Assembly: GCF_018398425.1 (NCBI RefSeq)
Contig: NZ_JADPMV010000002.1
Location: 1,240,001 to 1,304,000 of the forward strand
Reading direction: 5' to 3'
Origin: Pseudomonas lalucatii
GTDB lineage: Bacteria > Pseudomonadota > Gammaproteobacteria > Pseudomonadales > Pseudomonadaceae
Length of the DNA stretch: 64,000 nt
The notes under the pieces are model-generated. The model saw only the letters and a program-made list of their open reading frames with translations, did no database searches and was not told the DNA's origin. Of this stretch, positions 1-12,340 are shown piece after piece. A program made the position numbers and the translations under genes. Each line of letters begins with the position of its first letter. Position 1 is the stretch's first letter.

Positions 1-116
1 TGCACCTGCTCGGCTACGACCACATCGAGGACGCCGAAGCCGAAGAAATGGAAACCCTGGAACGTACACTGCTCGCCGAGCTGGGGCACCCCGACCCCTA
101 CGCCGGCGACGACTGA
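1..116 (+). CDS. ybeY: YbeY, endoribonuclease / rRNA maturation factor (C-terminal end only)
   Basis: The window opens inside this gene. The last 37 codons, read from base 3, give [20 protein letters not shown] and a short tail before TGA. The HLLGYDH motif is the hallmark of YbeY: it supplies part of the three-histidine metal site (HGxLHLxGYDH) of this single-strand RNase, which matures 16S rRNA and takes part in ribosome quality control. corC follows 34 nt downstream, the usual ybeZ-ybeY-corC-lnt order. The family and its role are established knowledge; only the C-terminus can be seen here. Confidence 0.93.
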   Translation, partial: HLLGYDHIEDAEAEEMETLERTLLAELGHPDPYAGDD

Positions 117-150
117 TTGCCCACGAGCAAGGATTCCGAGTACCCCCCCA

Positions 151-990
151 ATGAGCGAAGATCGATCGAGCAACGAGCAGAAGTCCTGGCTGAACAAGCT
201 GACCCAGGCTTTTGCTCCAGAGCCGAAGAACCGGCAGGAACTGCTGGAAGTGCTGCGCGAGGCGCATGAGAACAAACTGCTCGACAGCGAGGCCCTGGCC
301 ATCGTCGAGGGCGCCATCCAGGTCGCCGACCTGCAGGTGCGCGACATCATGGTGCCGCGCTCGCAGATGATCAGCATCAAGGCCAGCCAGACGCCCAGGG
401 AGTTCCTGCCCTCGATCATCGAGGCCGCCCACTCGCGCTACCCGGTGATCGGCGAGAGCCTCGACGACGTGATCGGCATCCTCCTGGCCAAGGACCTGCT
501 GCCGCTGCTGCTGCAGGACGAGCAGGCGAGCTTCAACATCAAGGACCTGCTGCGCCCGGCGACCTTCGTCCCCGAGTCCAAGCGCCTCAACGTGCTGCTG
601 CGCGAGTTCCGCGCCAACCACAACCACATGGCCGTGGTGATCGACGAGTACGGCGGCGTGGCCGGCCTGGTGACCATCGAGGACGTGCTCGAGCAGATCG
701 TCGGCGACATCGAGGACGAGCACGACGTGGAAGAGGACAGCTACGTCAAGCCGCTGCCGTCCGGCGATTTCCTGGTCAAGGCGCTGACGCCCATCGACAG
801 CTTCAACGAGGCCTTCGACACCCAGTTCTCCGACGACGAGTTCGACACGGTCGGCGGCCTGGTGATGAGCGCCTTCGGCCACCTGCCCAAGCGCAACGAG
901 GTGACCGAGATCGGCGAGTACCGCTTCCGCGTGCTCAACGCCGACAGCCGGCGCATCCACCTGCTGCGCCTGACCCCGCTGCTGCGCTGA
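151..990 (+). CDS. corC: CorC/HlyC family protein with CBS pair
   Basis: 279 aa, the full length for this family. A short N-terminal linker is followed by two CBS domains (roughly residues 60-185; VRDIMVPRSQM opens the first, and VIDEYGGVAGLVTIEDVLEQ lies in the second) and a C-terminal CorC_HlyC domain (about 200-275, with DTVGGLVMSAFGHLP). CorC/YbeX has been linked to magnesium/cobalt efflux and to ribosome maturation. This is the short soluble form, without the DUF21 membrane domain. It sits between ybeY and lnt, as in other gammaproteobacteria. The ATG start follows a C-rich spacer and no strong Shine-Dalgarno sequence is obvious. Confidence 0.93.
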   Translation: MSEDRSSNEQKSWLNKLTQAFAPEPKNRQELLEVLREAHENKLLDSEALAIVEGAIQVADLQVRDIMVPRSQMISIKASQTPREFLPSIIEAAHSRYPVIGESLDDVIGILLAKDLLPLLLQDEQASFNIKDLLRPATFVPESKRLNVLLREFRANHNHMAVVIDEYGGVAGLVTIEDVLEQIVGDIEDEHDVEEDSYVKPLPSGDFLVKALTPIDSFNEAFDTQFSDDEFDTVGGLVMSAFGHLPKRNEVTEIGEYRFRVLNADSRRIHLLRLTPLLR

Positions 991-1008
991 ACCCCGCACA
1001 GGCCGCCC

Positions 1009-1034
1009 GCCGGAGCCACAGCGCAGGCTCCGGC
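1009..1034 (+). terminator. Strong hairpin between corC and lnt, without a T tract
   Basis: GCCGGAGCC at 1009-1017 pairs perfectly with GGCTCCGGC at 1026-1034 around an 8-nt loop. It starts 19 nt after the corC stop codon. No run of T follows, so it may be an mRNA-stabilising or processing hairpin rather than an intrinsic terminator. corC and lnt are usually co-transcribed. Confidence 0.35.
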
Positions 1035-1119
1035 CGGCGCGGCCTGAGCGCCCCACCCGCTTCCCCCTCCCGCGTTCCCCTCTACCCTTGCCCCTCCCCA
1101 ATCCAAGGATCTGCACGCG

Positions 1120-2640
1120 ATGCACTGGATAACTCGCCCCGGCTGGCCGGGCAACCTGATCGCCCTGGCGGCCGGCGCCATCACCCCCCTGGCGCTGGCC
1201 CCGTTCGACCTGTGGCCGCTGGCGCTGCTGTCCATCGCCCTGCTCTACCTCGGCCTGCGCGAGCTCGAGCCGCGCCCGGCGGCCGGGCGCGGCTGGTGCT
1301 ACGGCTTCGGCCTGTTCGCCGCCGGCACCAGCTGGGTGTACGTCAGCATCCACGACTACGGCGCCGCCTCGCCGGCCCTGGCGGCCGTGCTGACCCTGGG
1401 CTTCGTCGCCGGTCTCGGCCTGTTCTTCGCCCTGGCCGCCTGGCTGTGGGCGCGCTGGCTGCGCCGGGTCGAGGCGCCGCTGGCCGACGCCCTGGCCTTC
1501 GCCGCCCTGTGGCTGGCCCAGGAAGCCTTTCGCGGCTGGTTCCTCACCGGCTTCCCCTGGCTCTATGCCGGCTACAGCCAGCTCGACGGCCCGCTGGCCG
1601 GGCTCGCGCCGCTGGGCGGCGTCTGGCTGATCTCCTTCGCCCTGGCGCTCTGCGCCGCCCTGCTGGTCAACCTGCCCCGGCTGCGCCAGCGCAAGGCCTT
1701 CCTCGCCGCCGGCCTGGTGCTGCTGGCTACCCCCTGGATCGCCGGTCTGGCGCTCAAGGGCCACCCCTGGACCACCGCCAGCGGCGCACCGCTGCGGGTC
1801 GCCGCCATGCAGGGCAATGTGCCGCAGAACCTCAAGTGGGACCCGGCCCAGCTCAACGCCCAGCTGGCGCTGTACCGCGACCTGAGCTTCGCCGCCGAGC
1901 CGGCCGAGCTGATCGTCTGGCCGGAGACCGCGGTGCCGGTGCTCAAGGAGCAGGCGAGCGGCTACCTGGCGATGATGGACCGCTTCGCCCGCGAGCGCGG
2001 CGCCGCGCTGATCACCGGCGTGCCGATCCGCCAGCCCAACGAGCGCGGCGAACCGCGCTACTACAACGCCCTCAGCGTGGTCGGCGAAGGCAGCGGCGAC
2101 TACCTGAAGCAGAAACTGGTGCCCTTCGGCGAGTACGTGCCGCTGCAGGAGCTGCTGCGCGGCCTGATCGCCTTCTTCGACCTGCCCATGTCGGACTTCG
2201 CCCGCGGCGCCGCCGACCAGCCGCTGCTGCAGGCCAAGGGCCTGAAGATCGCCCCCTACATCTGCTACGAGGTGGTCTACCCGGAGTTCGCCGCCGGCCT
2301 GGCCGCCCAGAGCGAGCTGCTGCTGACCGTGAGCAACGACGCCTGGTTCGGCACCTCGATCGGCCCCCTGCAGCACCTGCAGATGGCGCAGATGCGCGCC
2401 CTCGAGGCGGGCCGCTGGATGATCCGCGCGACCAACAACGGCATGACGGCGCTGATCGATCCGTTCGGCCGGATCGACGCGCAGCTGCCGCAGTTCGAAC
2501 GCGGGGTGCTCTACGGCGAGGTGCAGCCGATGCAGCGGCTGACCCCCTACCTGCAGTGGCGCGCCTGGCCCCTGGCGATCCTCTGCGCCCTGCTGCTGGC
2601 CTGGGCCCTGCTGGCCAGCCGCATGGCCCGCACGGTCTAG
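1120..2640 (+). CDS. lnt: Apolipoprotein N-acyltransferase
   Basis: 506 aa, normal length. It transfers the third acyl chain from phospholipid to the N-terminal cysteine of lipoproteins in the inner membrane, the last step of lipoprotein maturation. The N-terminal half has about six hydrophobic segments (about residues 10-210), followed by a periplasmic nitrilase-like domain. The catalytic triad is readable: Glu in LIVWPETAVPV (about residue 269), Lys in the YLKQKLVPFGEYVP segment, and Cys in YICYEVVYPEF (about 382). A last hydrophobic segment closes the protein. It lies downstream of corC in the conserved ybeY-corC-lnt block. Several lipoproteins in this window (LptE, RlpA, the MORN protein) would be its substrates. 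Confidence 0.97.
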   Translation: MHWITRPGWPGNLIALAAGAITPLALAPFDLWPLALLSIALLYLGLRELEPRPAAGRGWCYGFGLFAAGTSWVYVSIHDYGAASPALAAVLTLGFVAGLGLFFALAAWLWARWLRRVEAPLADALAFAALWLAQEAFRGWFLTGFPWLYAGYSQLDGPLAGLAPLGGVWLISFALALCAALLVNLPRLRQRKAFLAAGLVLLATPWIAGLALKGHPWTTASGAPLRVAAMQGNVPQNLKWDPAQLNAQLALYRDLSFAAEPAELIVWPETAVPVLKEQASGYLAMMDRFARERGAALITGVPIRQPNERGEPRYYNALSVVGEGSGDYLKQKLVPFGEYVPLQELLRGLIAFFDLPMSDFARGAADQPLLQAKGLKIAPYICYEVVYPEFAAGLAAQSELLLTVSNDAWFGTSIGPLQHLQMAQMRALEAGRWMIRATNNGMTALIDPFGRIDAQLPQFERGVLYGEVQPMQRLTPYLQWRAWPLAILCALLLAWALLASRMARTV

Positions 2641-2644
2641 GGCG

Positions 2645-3421
2645 TCACTCGCCTGCGGCCCGGCCATAGAACAGCGGGTAGGCGAGCAGGCCGAGCGCCT
2701 CGTTGAGCAGCAGGCTGCTCTGCCACACCGCCCTGGCCTCAGGCAGCCAGCCGCCGCCCGGGCGCCCATTGGCCACGCCGAGAAAGCCCAGCGGCGCCGC
2801 GACCACCTCCAGGCCCTGGCGCTCGAAACACCAGCGCGCCCGCGGCATGTGCCAGGCCTGGGTCACCAGCACCACCCGGGTGACCCCCGCCCGGCCCAGC
2901 AGCTCGGCGCTGCGGGTGGCGTTCTCCCAGGTGGTCCGGCTCGCCCCCTCCTGCCAGCGCACCGCCACGCCGTGATCGCGCGCCAGCACCTCGGCCCCCA
3001 GGGCCGCCTCACTGGGTGGCTGACCGTAGTGCAGGCCGCCACTGGTCAGCAGCGGCAAGCCCGAGGCCTTGGCCAGGCGGGCCGCGTAGCGCAGCCGCTC
3101 CAGGGCCATGGCGCTGGGCTGATCGCCGCCCCAGGCCGGATCGTCACGCTCGCGGCCGCCGCCGAGCACCACGATGGCCTCGGCCCGCTGCGCCAGCGCC
3201 GGCCACTGCCCCTCCAGCAGCGGCGCCTCACGCTCCAGCAGGCGCGCCGACCACTCCACGGTGACCGGCAGACTCATCAGCCAGAGCCCGCCACAGCCGA
3301 GCAGGAAACAGCCGGCGGCGACCCGCGGCCAGCGCCTGCGCAGCCACCACGCGGCCAGCAACAGGAGCAGCAAGGCGCCGGGGGGCAGGAACAGTTGTTT
3401 GAGGATGTAGCGAAGCGGCAT
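2645..3421 (-). CDS. YdcF/ElyC family DUF218 membrane protein
   Basis: 258 aa. The first part holds two hydrophobic helices (PPGALLLLLLAAWWL and FLLGCGGLWLMSLPVTVEW). A DUF218 domain follows, with IVVLGGGRERD, LTSGGLHYGQPPSEAALGAEVLARDHG and VLVTQAWHMPRARWCFERQG. Members of this family (ElyC, SanA, YdcF) act in the envelope; ElyC is tied to peptidoglycan and lipid-carrier homeostasis in Escherichia coli, but the biochemical activity is not settled. The gene converges on lnt, with 4 nt between the stop codons. The two-helix N-terminus is closer to ElyC than to SanA. I leave the symbol open because paralogues cannot be separated by eye. Confidence 0.85.
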   Translation of the reverse strand: MPLRYILKQLFLPPGALLLLLLAAWWLRRRWPRVAAGCFLLGCGGLWLMSLPVTVEWSARLLEREAPLLEGQWPALAQRAEAIVVLGGGRERDDPAWGGDQPSAMALERLRYAARLAKASGLPLLTSGGLHYGQPPSEAALGAEVLARDHGVAVRWQEGASRTTWENATRSAELLGRAGVTRVVLVTQAWHMPRARWCFERQGLEVVAAPLGFLGVANGRPGGGWLPEARAVWQSSLLLNEALGLLAYPLFYGRAAGE

Positions 3422-3516
3422 CGGGCGCCCTCCAGAGAGGTTCCCAGCCTATCAGGCCCCGGCCCGAACGGGAGCGGCCCCAGGGTTGCCCCCGGGCGAT
3501 GCCGGAAAAGCGCCGT

Positions 3517-3963
3517 TCAACGGCTGTCGCGCGAGCGAAACAGCTGCGAGCCGCAGGCCGCGCAGGCCGCCACCCCACGCCCGGGCTGCCAGTCGACGAC
3601 CACGCCACAGAGGGCGCAGCACAGCTGCACGGATTTCTTGGACGGCCCCTTGACCGTATCCAGGGCCTCGCTCACCGCCTTCTCCAGAGCCCGCCCGGAC
3701 TTGGCCGCGCGCACCGGCAACTGCTCGATCTGCGCCAGCTCCTCGGCGGCCGCATGCCAGCCGCGCAGCCAGTTCAGGTCATGGTCCAGATAGGCGCGAA
3801 TCAGCTCCAGCTCGGCGGCGGTCAGGCCGCGCAACTCCAGTTCGCCCTGAGGCTCGGCCGCCACCCGCTCCAGGCTGTCCGCCTCATCCAGCGCCAGGGC
3901 GAGGCGTTGCAGCAGCCGCTCGTACAAACCGCCGCGGGCATCCGCTCGTCGCAACTCGCCCAT
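3517..3963 (-). CDS. Zinc-ribbon protein of the YbeL / DUF1451 type
   Basis: 148 aa. The helical N-terminal two thirds includes LRGLTAAELELIRAYLDHDL and a Trp-rich stretch. The C-terminal zinc ribbon has two CxxC knuckles (CCALCG and CAACGS). YbeL-like proteins lie beside leuS in enterobacteria too, which supports the family call. Function is unknown; the ribbon suggests nucleic-acid or protein binding. It is divergent from leuS. The start is ATG at 3963. Confidence 0.85.
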   Translation of the reverse strand: MGELRRADARGGLYERLLQRLALALDEADSLERVAAEPQGELELRGLTAAELELIRAYLDHDLNWLRGWHAAAEELAQIEQLPVRAAKSGRALEKAVSEALDTVKGPSKKSVQLCCALCGVVVDWQPGRGVAACAACGSQLFRSRDSR

Positions 3964-3986
3964 CCACTCACCTCGCGCAGGCTTGA

Positions 3987-6770
<2,784 letters not shown>

Positions 6771-6827
6771 TAAGGCTCGGCGCGCCCGCCACGCGGCGCG
6801 CCGGCATGCTCGACAAGGGGATAGAAG

Positions 6828-7436
6828 ATGATGAAACGGAATCTGTTGGTAATAGGTCTGGCCCTGCTGCTCGGCGCCTGCGGCTTCCAGCTGCGCGGCA
6901 CCGGCGACGTGCAGTTCGCCCTCAAGCAGCTCGACGTCAGCGCGCGCAACGCCTACGGCGATACCCTCAAGCAGCTGCGCCAGGTCCTCGAGAGCAACGC
7001 GGTGCGGGTCTACCCCGGCGCGCCCTATAAGCTGGTGCTGAGCGACGAACGCGAGAGCCAGCGCGCCGCCAGCTACACCAGCGCCGCACGCACCTCCGAG
7101 TACGAGCTGACCACCGCCCTCGACTACGAGATCCGCGGCGCGCGCAACCTGCTGCTGCTGAGCAACCGCCTGGAGGTGCAGAGCTTCTACGTGCAGGACG
7201 GCAACAACCTGATCGGCTCGTCCCAGGAAGCCGGCCAGCTGCGCGACGAGATGCGCCGCGACCTGATACAGCAACTGGTGCAGCGCCTGCAGCAGATCAG
7301 CCCGGCCCAGCTCGACCAGCTGCAGCAGACCGCCGAAGCCAAGGCCAAGGCCGAAGCCGAGGCGCTGGAGGCCGCGCGCCAGCGCCAGGCCGCCCAGCCG
7401 CAGCAGTCCCCCGTATCGCTGCCGTCCTACCCCTGA
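6828..7436 (+). CDS. lptE: LPS-assembly lipoprotein LptE
   Basis: 202 aa. A signal peptide with lipobox ([14 protein letters not shown], Cys at about residue 17) marks it as an outer-membrane lipoprotein. LptE plugs the LptD barrel and helps deliver lipopolysaccharide to the cell surface. The core includes [20 protein letters not shown], typical of the family. The C-terminus is a charged, Gln/Ala-rich tail (about residues 165-202) that is probably disordered. It sits 57 nt after leuS and 43 nt before holA. The ATG has a purine-rich site, AAGGGGATAGAAG, just upstream. Confidence 0.95.
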   Translation: MMKRNLLVIGLALLLGACGFQLRGTGDVQFALKQLDVSARNAYGDTLKQLRQVLESNAVRVYPGAPYKLVLSDERESQRAASYTSAARTSEYELTTALDYEIRGARNLLLLSNRLEVQSFYVQDGNNLIGSSQEAGQLRDEMRRDLIQQLVQRLQQISPAQLDQLQQTAEAKAKAEAEALEAARQRQAAQPQQSPVSLPSYP

Positions 7437-7479
7437 TGTGCCCGGCGGGGCCAGTCCCTGGCCCTGCCCGCCCCTGCCG

Positions 7480-8526
7480 ATGAAGCTCAACCCCGCACAG
7501 CTCAGCAAGCACCTCCAGGGCAACCTGGCCCCGGTCTACGTGGTCAGTGGCGATGAAGCCCTGCTCTGCCAGGAGGCCTGCGACGCCATCCGCGCCGCGA
7601 CCCGCCAGCAAGGTTTCGGCGAGCGCCAGGTGTTCAACGCCGAGAACAACTTCGACTGGGGCCAGCTGCTGCAGGCCGGGGCCAGCCTGTCGCTGTTCGC
7701 CGAGAAACGCCTGCTGGAGCTGCGCATCCCCAACGGCAAGCCCGGCGACAAGGGCGCGGCCGCCCTGCTCGAATACCTGGCCCGCCCGGCCGAAGACACC
7801 CTGCTGCTGATCAGCCTGCCGAAACTCGACGGCAGCACGCAGAAAACCAAGTGGGCCAAGGCGCTGATCGACGGCCCCCAGACCCAGTTCCTGCAGATCT
7901 GGCCGGTCGATGCCGCGCAGCTGCCGCAGTGGATTCGCCAGCGCCTGGCCCAGGCCGGCCTCAGTGCCAGCCAGGAGGCGGTCGAGATGATCGCCGCGCG
8001 GGTGGAGGGCAACCTGCTGGCCGCCGCCCAGGAAATCGAGAAGCTCAAGCTGCTCGCCGCGGGCGGCCAGGTCGACGCCGACACCGTGCTCGCCGCCGTG
8101 GCCGACAGCGCCCGCTACGACGTGTTCGGCCTGATCGACGCCGCCCTCAACGGCGAGGCGGCCCACGCCCTGCGCATGCTCGAGGGGCTGCGCGGCGAAG
8201 GTGTCGAACCGCCGGTGATCCTCTGGGCCCTGGCCCGCGAACTGCGCCTGCTCGCCACCATCGCCCAGCAGTACGCCCAGGGCATGCCCCTGGACAAGGC
8301 CTTCAGCGCGGCCCGTCCGCCGGTCTGGGACAAGCGCCGCCCACTGGTCGGCAAGGCCCTGCAGCGCCACTCGGCCGCACGCTGGGGCCAGCTGCTGCAG
8401 GACGCACAGCGCATCGATGCGCAGATCAAGGGCCAGGCCGCAGGCGATCCCTGGAACGGCCTGAGCCTGCTGACCCTCGCCCTCTGCGGCCAGCGCCTGG
8501 GCCTCGCCGCCGACCCGGGCCGCTGA
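7480..8526 (+). CDS. holA: DNA polymerase III delta subunit
   Basis: 348 aa. Delta opens the beta sliding clamp within the clamp-loader complex. The start at 7480 (MKLNPAQLSKHLQG) gives the family N-terminus; an upstream GTG in frame at 7438 would add 14 proline-rich residues not expected in HolA. Landmarks are PVYVVSGDEALLCQEACDAIR near the N-terminus and the helical C-terminal collar domain with FGLIDAALNGEAAHALRML. It is third in the leuS-lptE-holA operon. Confidence 0.96.
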   Translation: MKLNPAQLSKHLQGNLAPVYVVSGDEALLCQEACDAIRAATRQQGFGERQVFNAENNFDWGQLLQAGASLSLFAEKRLLELRIPNGKPGDKGAAALLEYLARPAEDTLLLISLPKLDGSTQKTKWAKALIDGPQTQFLQIWPVDAAQLPQWIRQRLAQAGLSASQEAVEMIAARVEGNLLAAAQEIEKLKLLAAGGQVDADTVLAAVADSARYDVFGLIDAALNGEAAHALRMLEGLRGEGVEPPVILWALARELRLLATIAQQYAQGMPLDKAFSAARPPVWDKRRPLVGKALQRHSAARWGQLLQDAQRIDAQIKGQAAGDPWNGLSLLTLALCGQRLGLAADPGR

Positions 8527-8550
8527 GCCGAACGCCCCTGGCGCCATCAT

Positions 8551-8571
8551 CGCCCGGCCCGCAACCGGGCG
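8551..8571 (+). terminator. Hairpin between holA and arfA
   Basis: CGCCCGG at 8551-8557 pairs with CCGGGCG at 8565-8571 around a 7-nt loop, 25 nt after the holA stop codon. There is no T tract, so termination is uncertain. Confidence 0.3.
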
Positions 8572-8592
8572 GGCGCTGCACGAGGGCAATCC

Positions 8593-8751
8593 ATGAGCAA
8601 GCACCAGCCCCACGGCCCGAACCGGGCCAGATCGCTGATCGTCCTGCAGCTGTTTCGCTGTCGCCAGGAAAAACCGCGCAAGGGCAAAGGCAGCTACCGC
8701 CGCGAAGCCTCCCAGACAGCCAGGGCGGCTTCGTCGCCTGCGGCCGCCTGA
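8593..8751 (+). CDS. arfA: Alternative ribosome-rescue factor A
   Basis: 52 codons (MSKHQPHGPNRARSLIVLQL...). The segment LFRCRQEKPRKGKGSYRR (about residues 20-37) matches the conserved ArfA core, LFRxRxExxxKGKGSYxR, which recruits RF2 to ribosomes stalled on non-stop mRNA. It backs up trans-translation. The gene begins 66 nt after holA, with GAGGGCAATCC before the ATG. The tail after KGKGSYRR is only 15 residues and is Ala/Ser-rich. A 6-bp hairpin (8724-8729 with 8733-8738) lies inside the codons after the core. In other proteobacteria such hairpins cause truncation of the arfA mRNA, so that the protein is made from a non-stop message only when tmRNA fails. The family call rests on the core motif; the regulation is inferred. 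Confidence 0.88.
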   Translation: MSKHQPHGPNRARSLIVLQLFRCRQEKPRKGKGSYRREASQTARAASSPAAA

Positions 8752-8823
8752 AAGCCCCGCCACAGCCCGCATAGCGCCCCATTCATGCTAAGGTAACGGC
8801 CTGCAAAACGCCCCGAGACCACC

Positions 8824-10104
8824 ATGCCCTACCTGCTCCTTCGTGGCCTGACTCATACCGCCACGGCCTGCCTGCTCCTGCTGCTGACCGCCTGCGCCGA
8901 AGCCCCCGCGCAACCCCTGGTGACGTCCCCGGCAGTGGCAGTCACCTCCAGCATCAGCCCGACGGTGACAGTCGCCACCCCGCTGCTGAGCTTCGACGAG
9001 TGGCGCAGCCTGCTGCGCAGCGACGCCATCGCCGCCGGCATCGATGCCGAGCTGTTCGACCGGGCCTTCGCCGGGGTCACCCTCGACCCCAAGGTCATCG
9101 CCGCCGACAGCAGCCAGCCCGAATTCAGCCGGCCGATCTGGGACTATATCGACGGCGCCGTCTCCACCCCCCGCGTGGCCCAGGGGCGCCTGCTCAAGGC
9201 CCAGCACCGCCCCACTCTCAAGGCCATTCGCAGCGCCTACGCGGTCGACCATGAGGTGCTGATCGCCATCTGGGGCATGGAAAGCAACTTCGGCAGCAAT
9301 ATCGGCAACAACAATGTGATCCGCTCGCTGGCGACGCTGGCTTTCGAAGGGCGTCGCCAGGTGTTCTGGCGCAGCCAACTGCTGGCAGCGCTGCAGATCC
9401 TGCAGAACGGCGACAGCACGACACAGAAGCTGATCGGCTCCTGGGCCGGAGCCATGGGGCAGACCCAGTTCATGCCCACCACCTTCAACCAGTACGCGGT
9501 GGACTTCGATGGCGACGGCCGCCGCGACCTGTGGCAGTCGACGCCCGACGCCCTGGCCTCCGCCGCCAACTACCTGCACAACTCGGGCTGGGACAACGGC
9601 CAGCCCTGGGGCTTCGAGGTGAGCCTGCCGCGGTCTTTCGACTACGCCCTGGCCGACCCCGAGGTGCGCCACAGCCTGGCGCAATGGCGCGCCCTCGGTA
9701 TCGAGCCGGTCAACCCGATAGACGCCCGGGACGACAACATGGCCAGCCTGTTCCTGCCGGCCGGGCACCGGGGCCCCGCGTTCCTGTTGCTCAACAACTT
9801 CCGCAGCATCCTCAAGTACAACAACTCCACCGCCTATGCCCTGGCCATCGGCCTGCTCTCGGACGCCCTCGACGGCCGTCCGGGCGTGCAGGCTCCCTGG
9901 CCTCGCAGCGACCGCCAGCTGGGGCGCAGCGAGCGCGTCGAACTGCAGGCGCTGCTGGCGCAGAACGGCTTCGAGCCGGGCCCGGCCGACGGCATCATCG
10001 GCGCCAACACGCGCAAGGCCGTGCGCGCCTTCCAGCAGCGCCAGGGCCAGCCGGCCGACGGCTACCCCAGCTACGAACTGCTGCAGCAGCTGCGCAAGCG
10101 CTGA
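8824..10104 (+). CDS. MltB-family lytic murein transglycosylase with peptidoglycan-binding domain
   Basis: 426 aa. The N-terminus is a lipoprotein signal (LLLLLTACAEAP). The catalytic SLT-2/MltB domain (about residues 55-330) has the active-site Glu in LIAIWGMESNFGSN and the substrate-site motif GSWAGAMGQTQFMP. A C-terminal PG_binding_1 domain (about 370-425) contains NGFEPGPADGIIGANTRKAV. The enzyme cleaves glycan strands to 1,6-anhydro-muropeptides in the periplasm. It differs from the shorter MltB at 14624-15634, which lacks the PG-binding domain. It stands alone between arfA and lipA. The domain content is clear; the paralogue name is not. Confidence 0.93.
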   Translation: MPYLLLRGLTHTATACLLLLLTACAEAPAQPLVTSPAVAVTSSISPTVTVATPLLSFDEWRSLLRSDAIAAGIDAELFDRAFAGVTLDPKVIAADSSQPEFSRPIWDYIDGAVSTPRVAQGRLLKAQHRPTLKAIRSAYAVDHEVLIAIWGMESNFGSNIGNNNVIRSLATLAFEGRRQVFWRSQLLAALQILQNGDSTTQKLIGSWAGAMGQTQFMPTTFNQYAVDFDGDGRRDLWQSTPDALASAANYLHNSGWDNGQPWGFEVSLPRSFDYALADPEVRHSLAQWRALGIEPVNPIDARDDNMASLFLPAGHRGPAFLLLNNFRSILKYNNSTAYALAIGLLSDALDGRPGVQAPWPRSDRQLGRSERVELQALLAQNGFEPGPADGIIGANTRKAVRAFQQRQGQPADGYPSYELLQQLRKR

Positions 10105-10150
10105 CGCGGCCCGAGGCCGCGCCCGGCTCGGCCGGCCGGCGGCCGCCGGC

Positions 10151-10177
10151 TTGGCAAAACACCTTCTGTGATAGACT
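10151..10177 (+). promoter_or_regulatory. Candidate promoter for lipA
   Basis: TTGGCA at 10151-10156 and TAGACT at 10172-10177 resemble -35 and -10 boxes, with a slightly short 15-nt spacer. They lie 57 nt before the chosen lipA start, in the only gap between two complete genes. Confidence 0.35.
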
Positions 10178-10233
10178 GCGCGGCGGCCACAAGCCTCTCG
10201 CCAATGGAGCCTCTACCGGAGTCCAGATTCCCG

Positions 10234-11286
<1,053 letters not shown>

Positions 11287-11371
11287 GCTCGTCACCCAGG
11301 GCCGATGGCGCGGTGTTCATCCGCCGCGCGGGCCACCTAGGGTGACGGCAACGCCATCCTGCCCGCGCGTC

Positions 11372-11995
11372 CTAGACCGAGGCGTAACCCAGGCGCCGGC
11401 GCAACGCCGTCTCGAGGCGCTGCGTCACCTCGTCGAACGCGGGCGGCGCGTCGAGCAGATCCCTCAGCTGCACCATCTTCAGCCCCGCATAGCCGCAGGG
11501 GTTGATTCGCCAGAAGGGCGCCATGTCCATATCCACGTTCAGCGCCAGGCCGTGGAACGAGCAGCCGCGGCTGACTCGCAGCCCCAACGAGGCGATCTTC
11601 GCGCCGTCGACGTAGACGCCGGGGGCATCGGCCTTGGCGGCGGCCTCTATGCCGTAGCCGGCCAGCACATCCACCAGGCTCTGCTCCATCGCCGTCACCA
11701 GCTCGCGCACCCCCAGGCTCAGGCGGCGCAGATCCAGCAACAGATAGGCCACCAGTTGGCCCGGGCCGTGGTAGGTGACCTGGCCGCCGCGCTCCACCTG
11801 GATCACCGGAATGTCGCCGGGCGCCAGCAGGTGCTCGGGCTTGCCGGCCTGGCCCTGGGTGAACACCCGGGGATGCTGCAGCAGCCAGATTTCGTCGGGC
11901 GTGTGCTCGTCGCGCTCGGCCGTCAGCCGGCGCATCGCTTCCAGGGTCGGCAGGTAGTCCACCACACCGAGATGGCGCACGACGAGTTCGGGCAC
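11372..11995 (-). CDS. lipB: Octanoyltransferase LipB
   Basis: 207 aa. It moves octanoate from acyl carrier protein to lipoyl domains, giving LipA its substrate. Motifs include [20 protein letters not shown], the catalytic Lys in [21 protein letters not shown] and the catalytic Cys in [14 protein letters not shown]. The start is GTG at 11995 (PELVVRHLG follows). It shares one nucleotide with the stop codon of the upstream ybeD gene (TAGTG), which suggests translational coupling. Confidence 0.97.
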   Translation of the reverse strand: MPELVVRHLGVVDYLPTLEAMRRLTAERDEHTPDEIWLLQHPRVFTQGQAGKPEHLLAPGDIPVIQVERGGQVTYHGPGQLVAYLLLDLRRLSLGVRELVTAMEQSLVDVLAGYGIEAAAKADAPGVYVDGAKIASLGLRVSRGCSFHGLALNVDMDMAPFWRINPCGYAGLKMVQLRDLLDAPPAFDEVTQRLETALRRRLGYASV

Positions 11996-12273
11996 TAGAG
12001 CACCATGTGCACGCGGCCGGTGGCGCGCAGGTCGACATGGATGGCCTGCAACTGGTCGACGCTGGTGGCGGTGATCAGCAGCTGCACGGAGAGAAAGCGG
12101 CCGTTGCGGCTGTCGCGCAGCACCATGGTGCTCGCATCGAGGTCGGGGGCGTGGCGCTGCACCACTTCCACCACCAGGTCGGCGAAACCCTCGCCGGCCT
12201 CGCCGATCACCTTGATCGGATAGCGCTCGCAGGGGAACTCGATTTTCGGGGCTTGTACGTCGGTATCGGTCAT
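11995..12273 (-). CDS. ybeD: YbeD / DUF493 family protein
   Basis: 92 aa. It has the small ACT-like DUF493 fold: [20 protein letters not shown], then [20 protein letters not shown], ending in [10 protein letters not shown]. The start at 12273 ([10 protein letters not shown]) is preferred over longer frames reaching into the hairpin at 12305-12331. YbeD is conserved beside lipB and dacA in many gammaproteobacteria, yet its function is unknown; a regulatory link to lipoate metabolism has been suggested by context only. Confidence 0.93.
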   Translation of the reverse strand: MTDTDVQAPKIEFPCERYPIKVIGEAGEGFADLVVEVVQRHAPDLDASTMVLRDSRNGRFLSVQLLITATSVDQLQAIHVDLRATGRVHMVL

Positions 12274-12304
12274 AGGATCAGCGGGCTTGTGGCCCGTCCA
12301 AAGC

Positions 12305-12331
12305 AGGACGCCCCGGGTACCGGGGCGTCCT
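12305..12331 (-). terminator. Hairpin downstream of dacA
   Basis: AGGACGCCCCGG at 12305-12316 pairs with CCGGGGCGTCCT at 12320-12331, a perfect 12-bp stem with a 3-nt loop. It stands 9 nt after the dacA stop in the direction of transcription and is followed there by GCTTTGG rather than a long T run. It may terminate or attenuate transcription between dacA and ybeD-lipB. Confidence 0.55.
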
Positions 12332-12340
12332 TGGCTGAAA

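Noticed and set aside
7297..8772. 491-codon minus-strand frame opposite holA and arfA
   Set aside because: Antisense shadow with repetitive Ala/Gly/Gln composition. holA and arfA on the plus strand explain the region.
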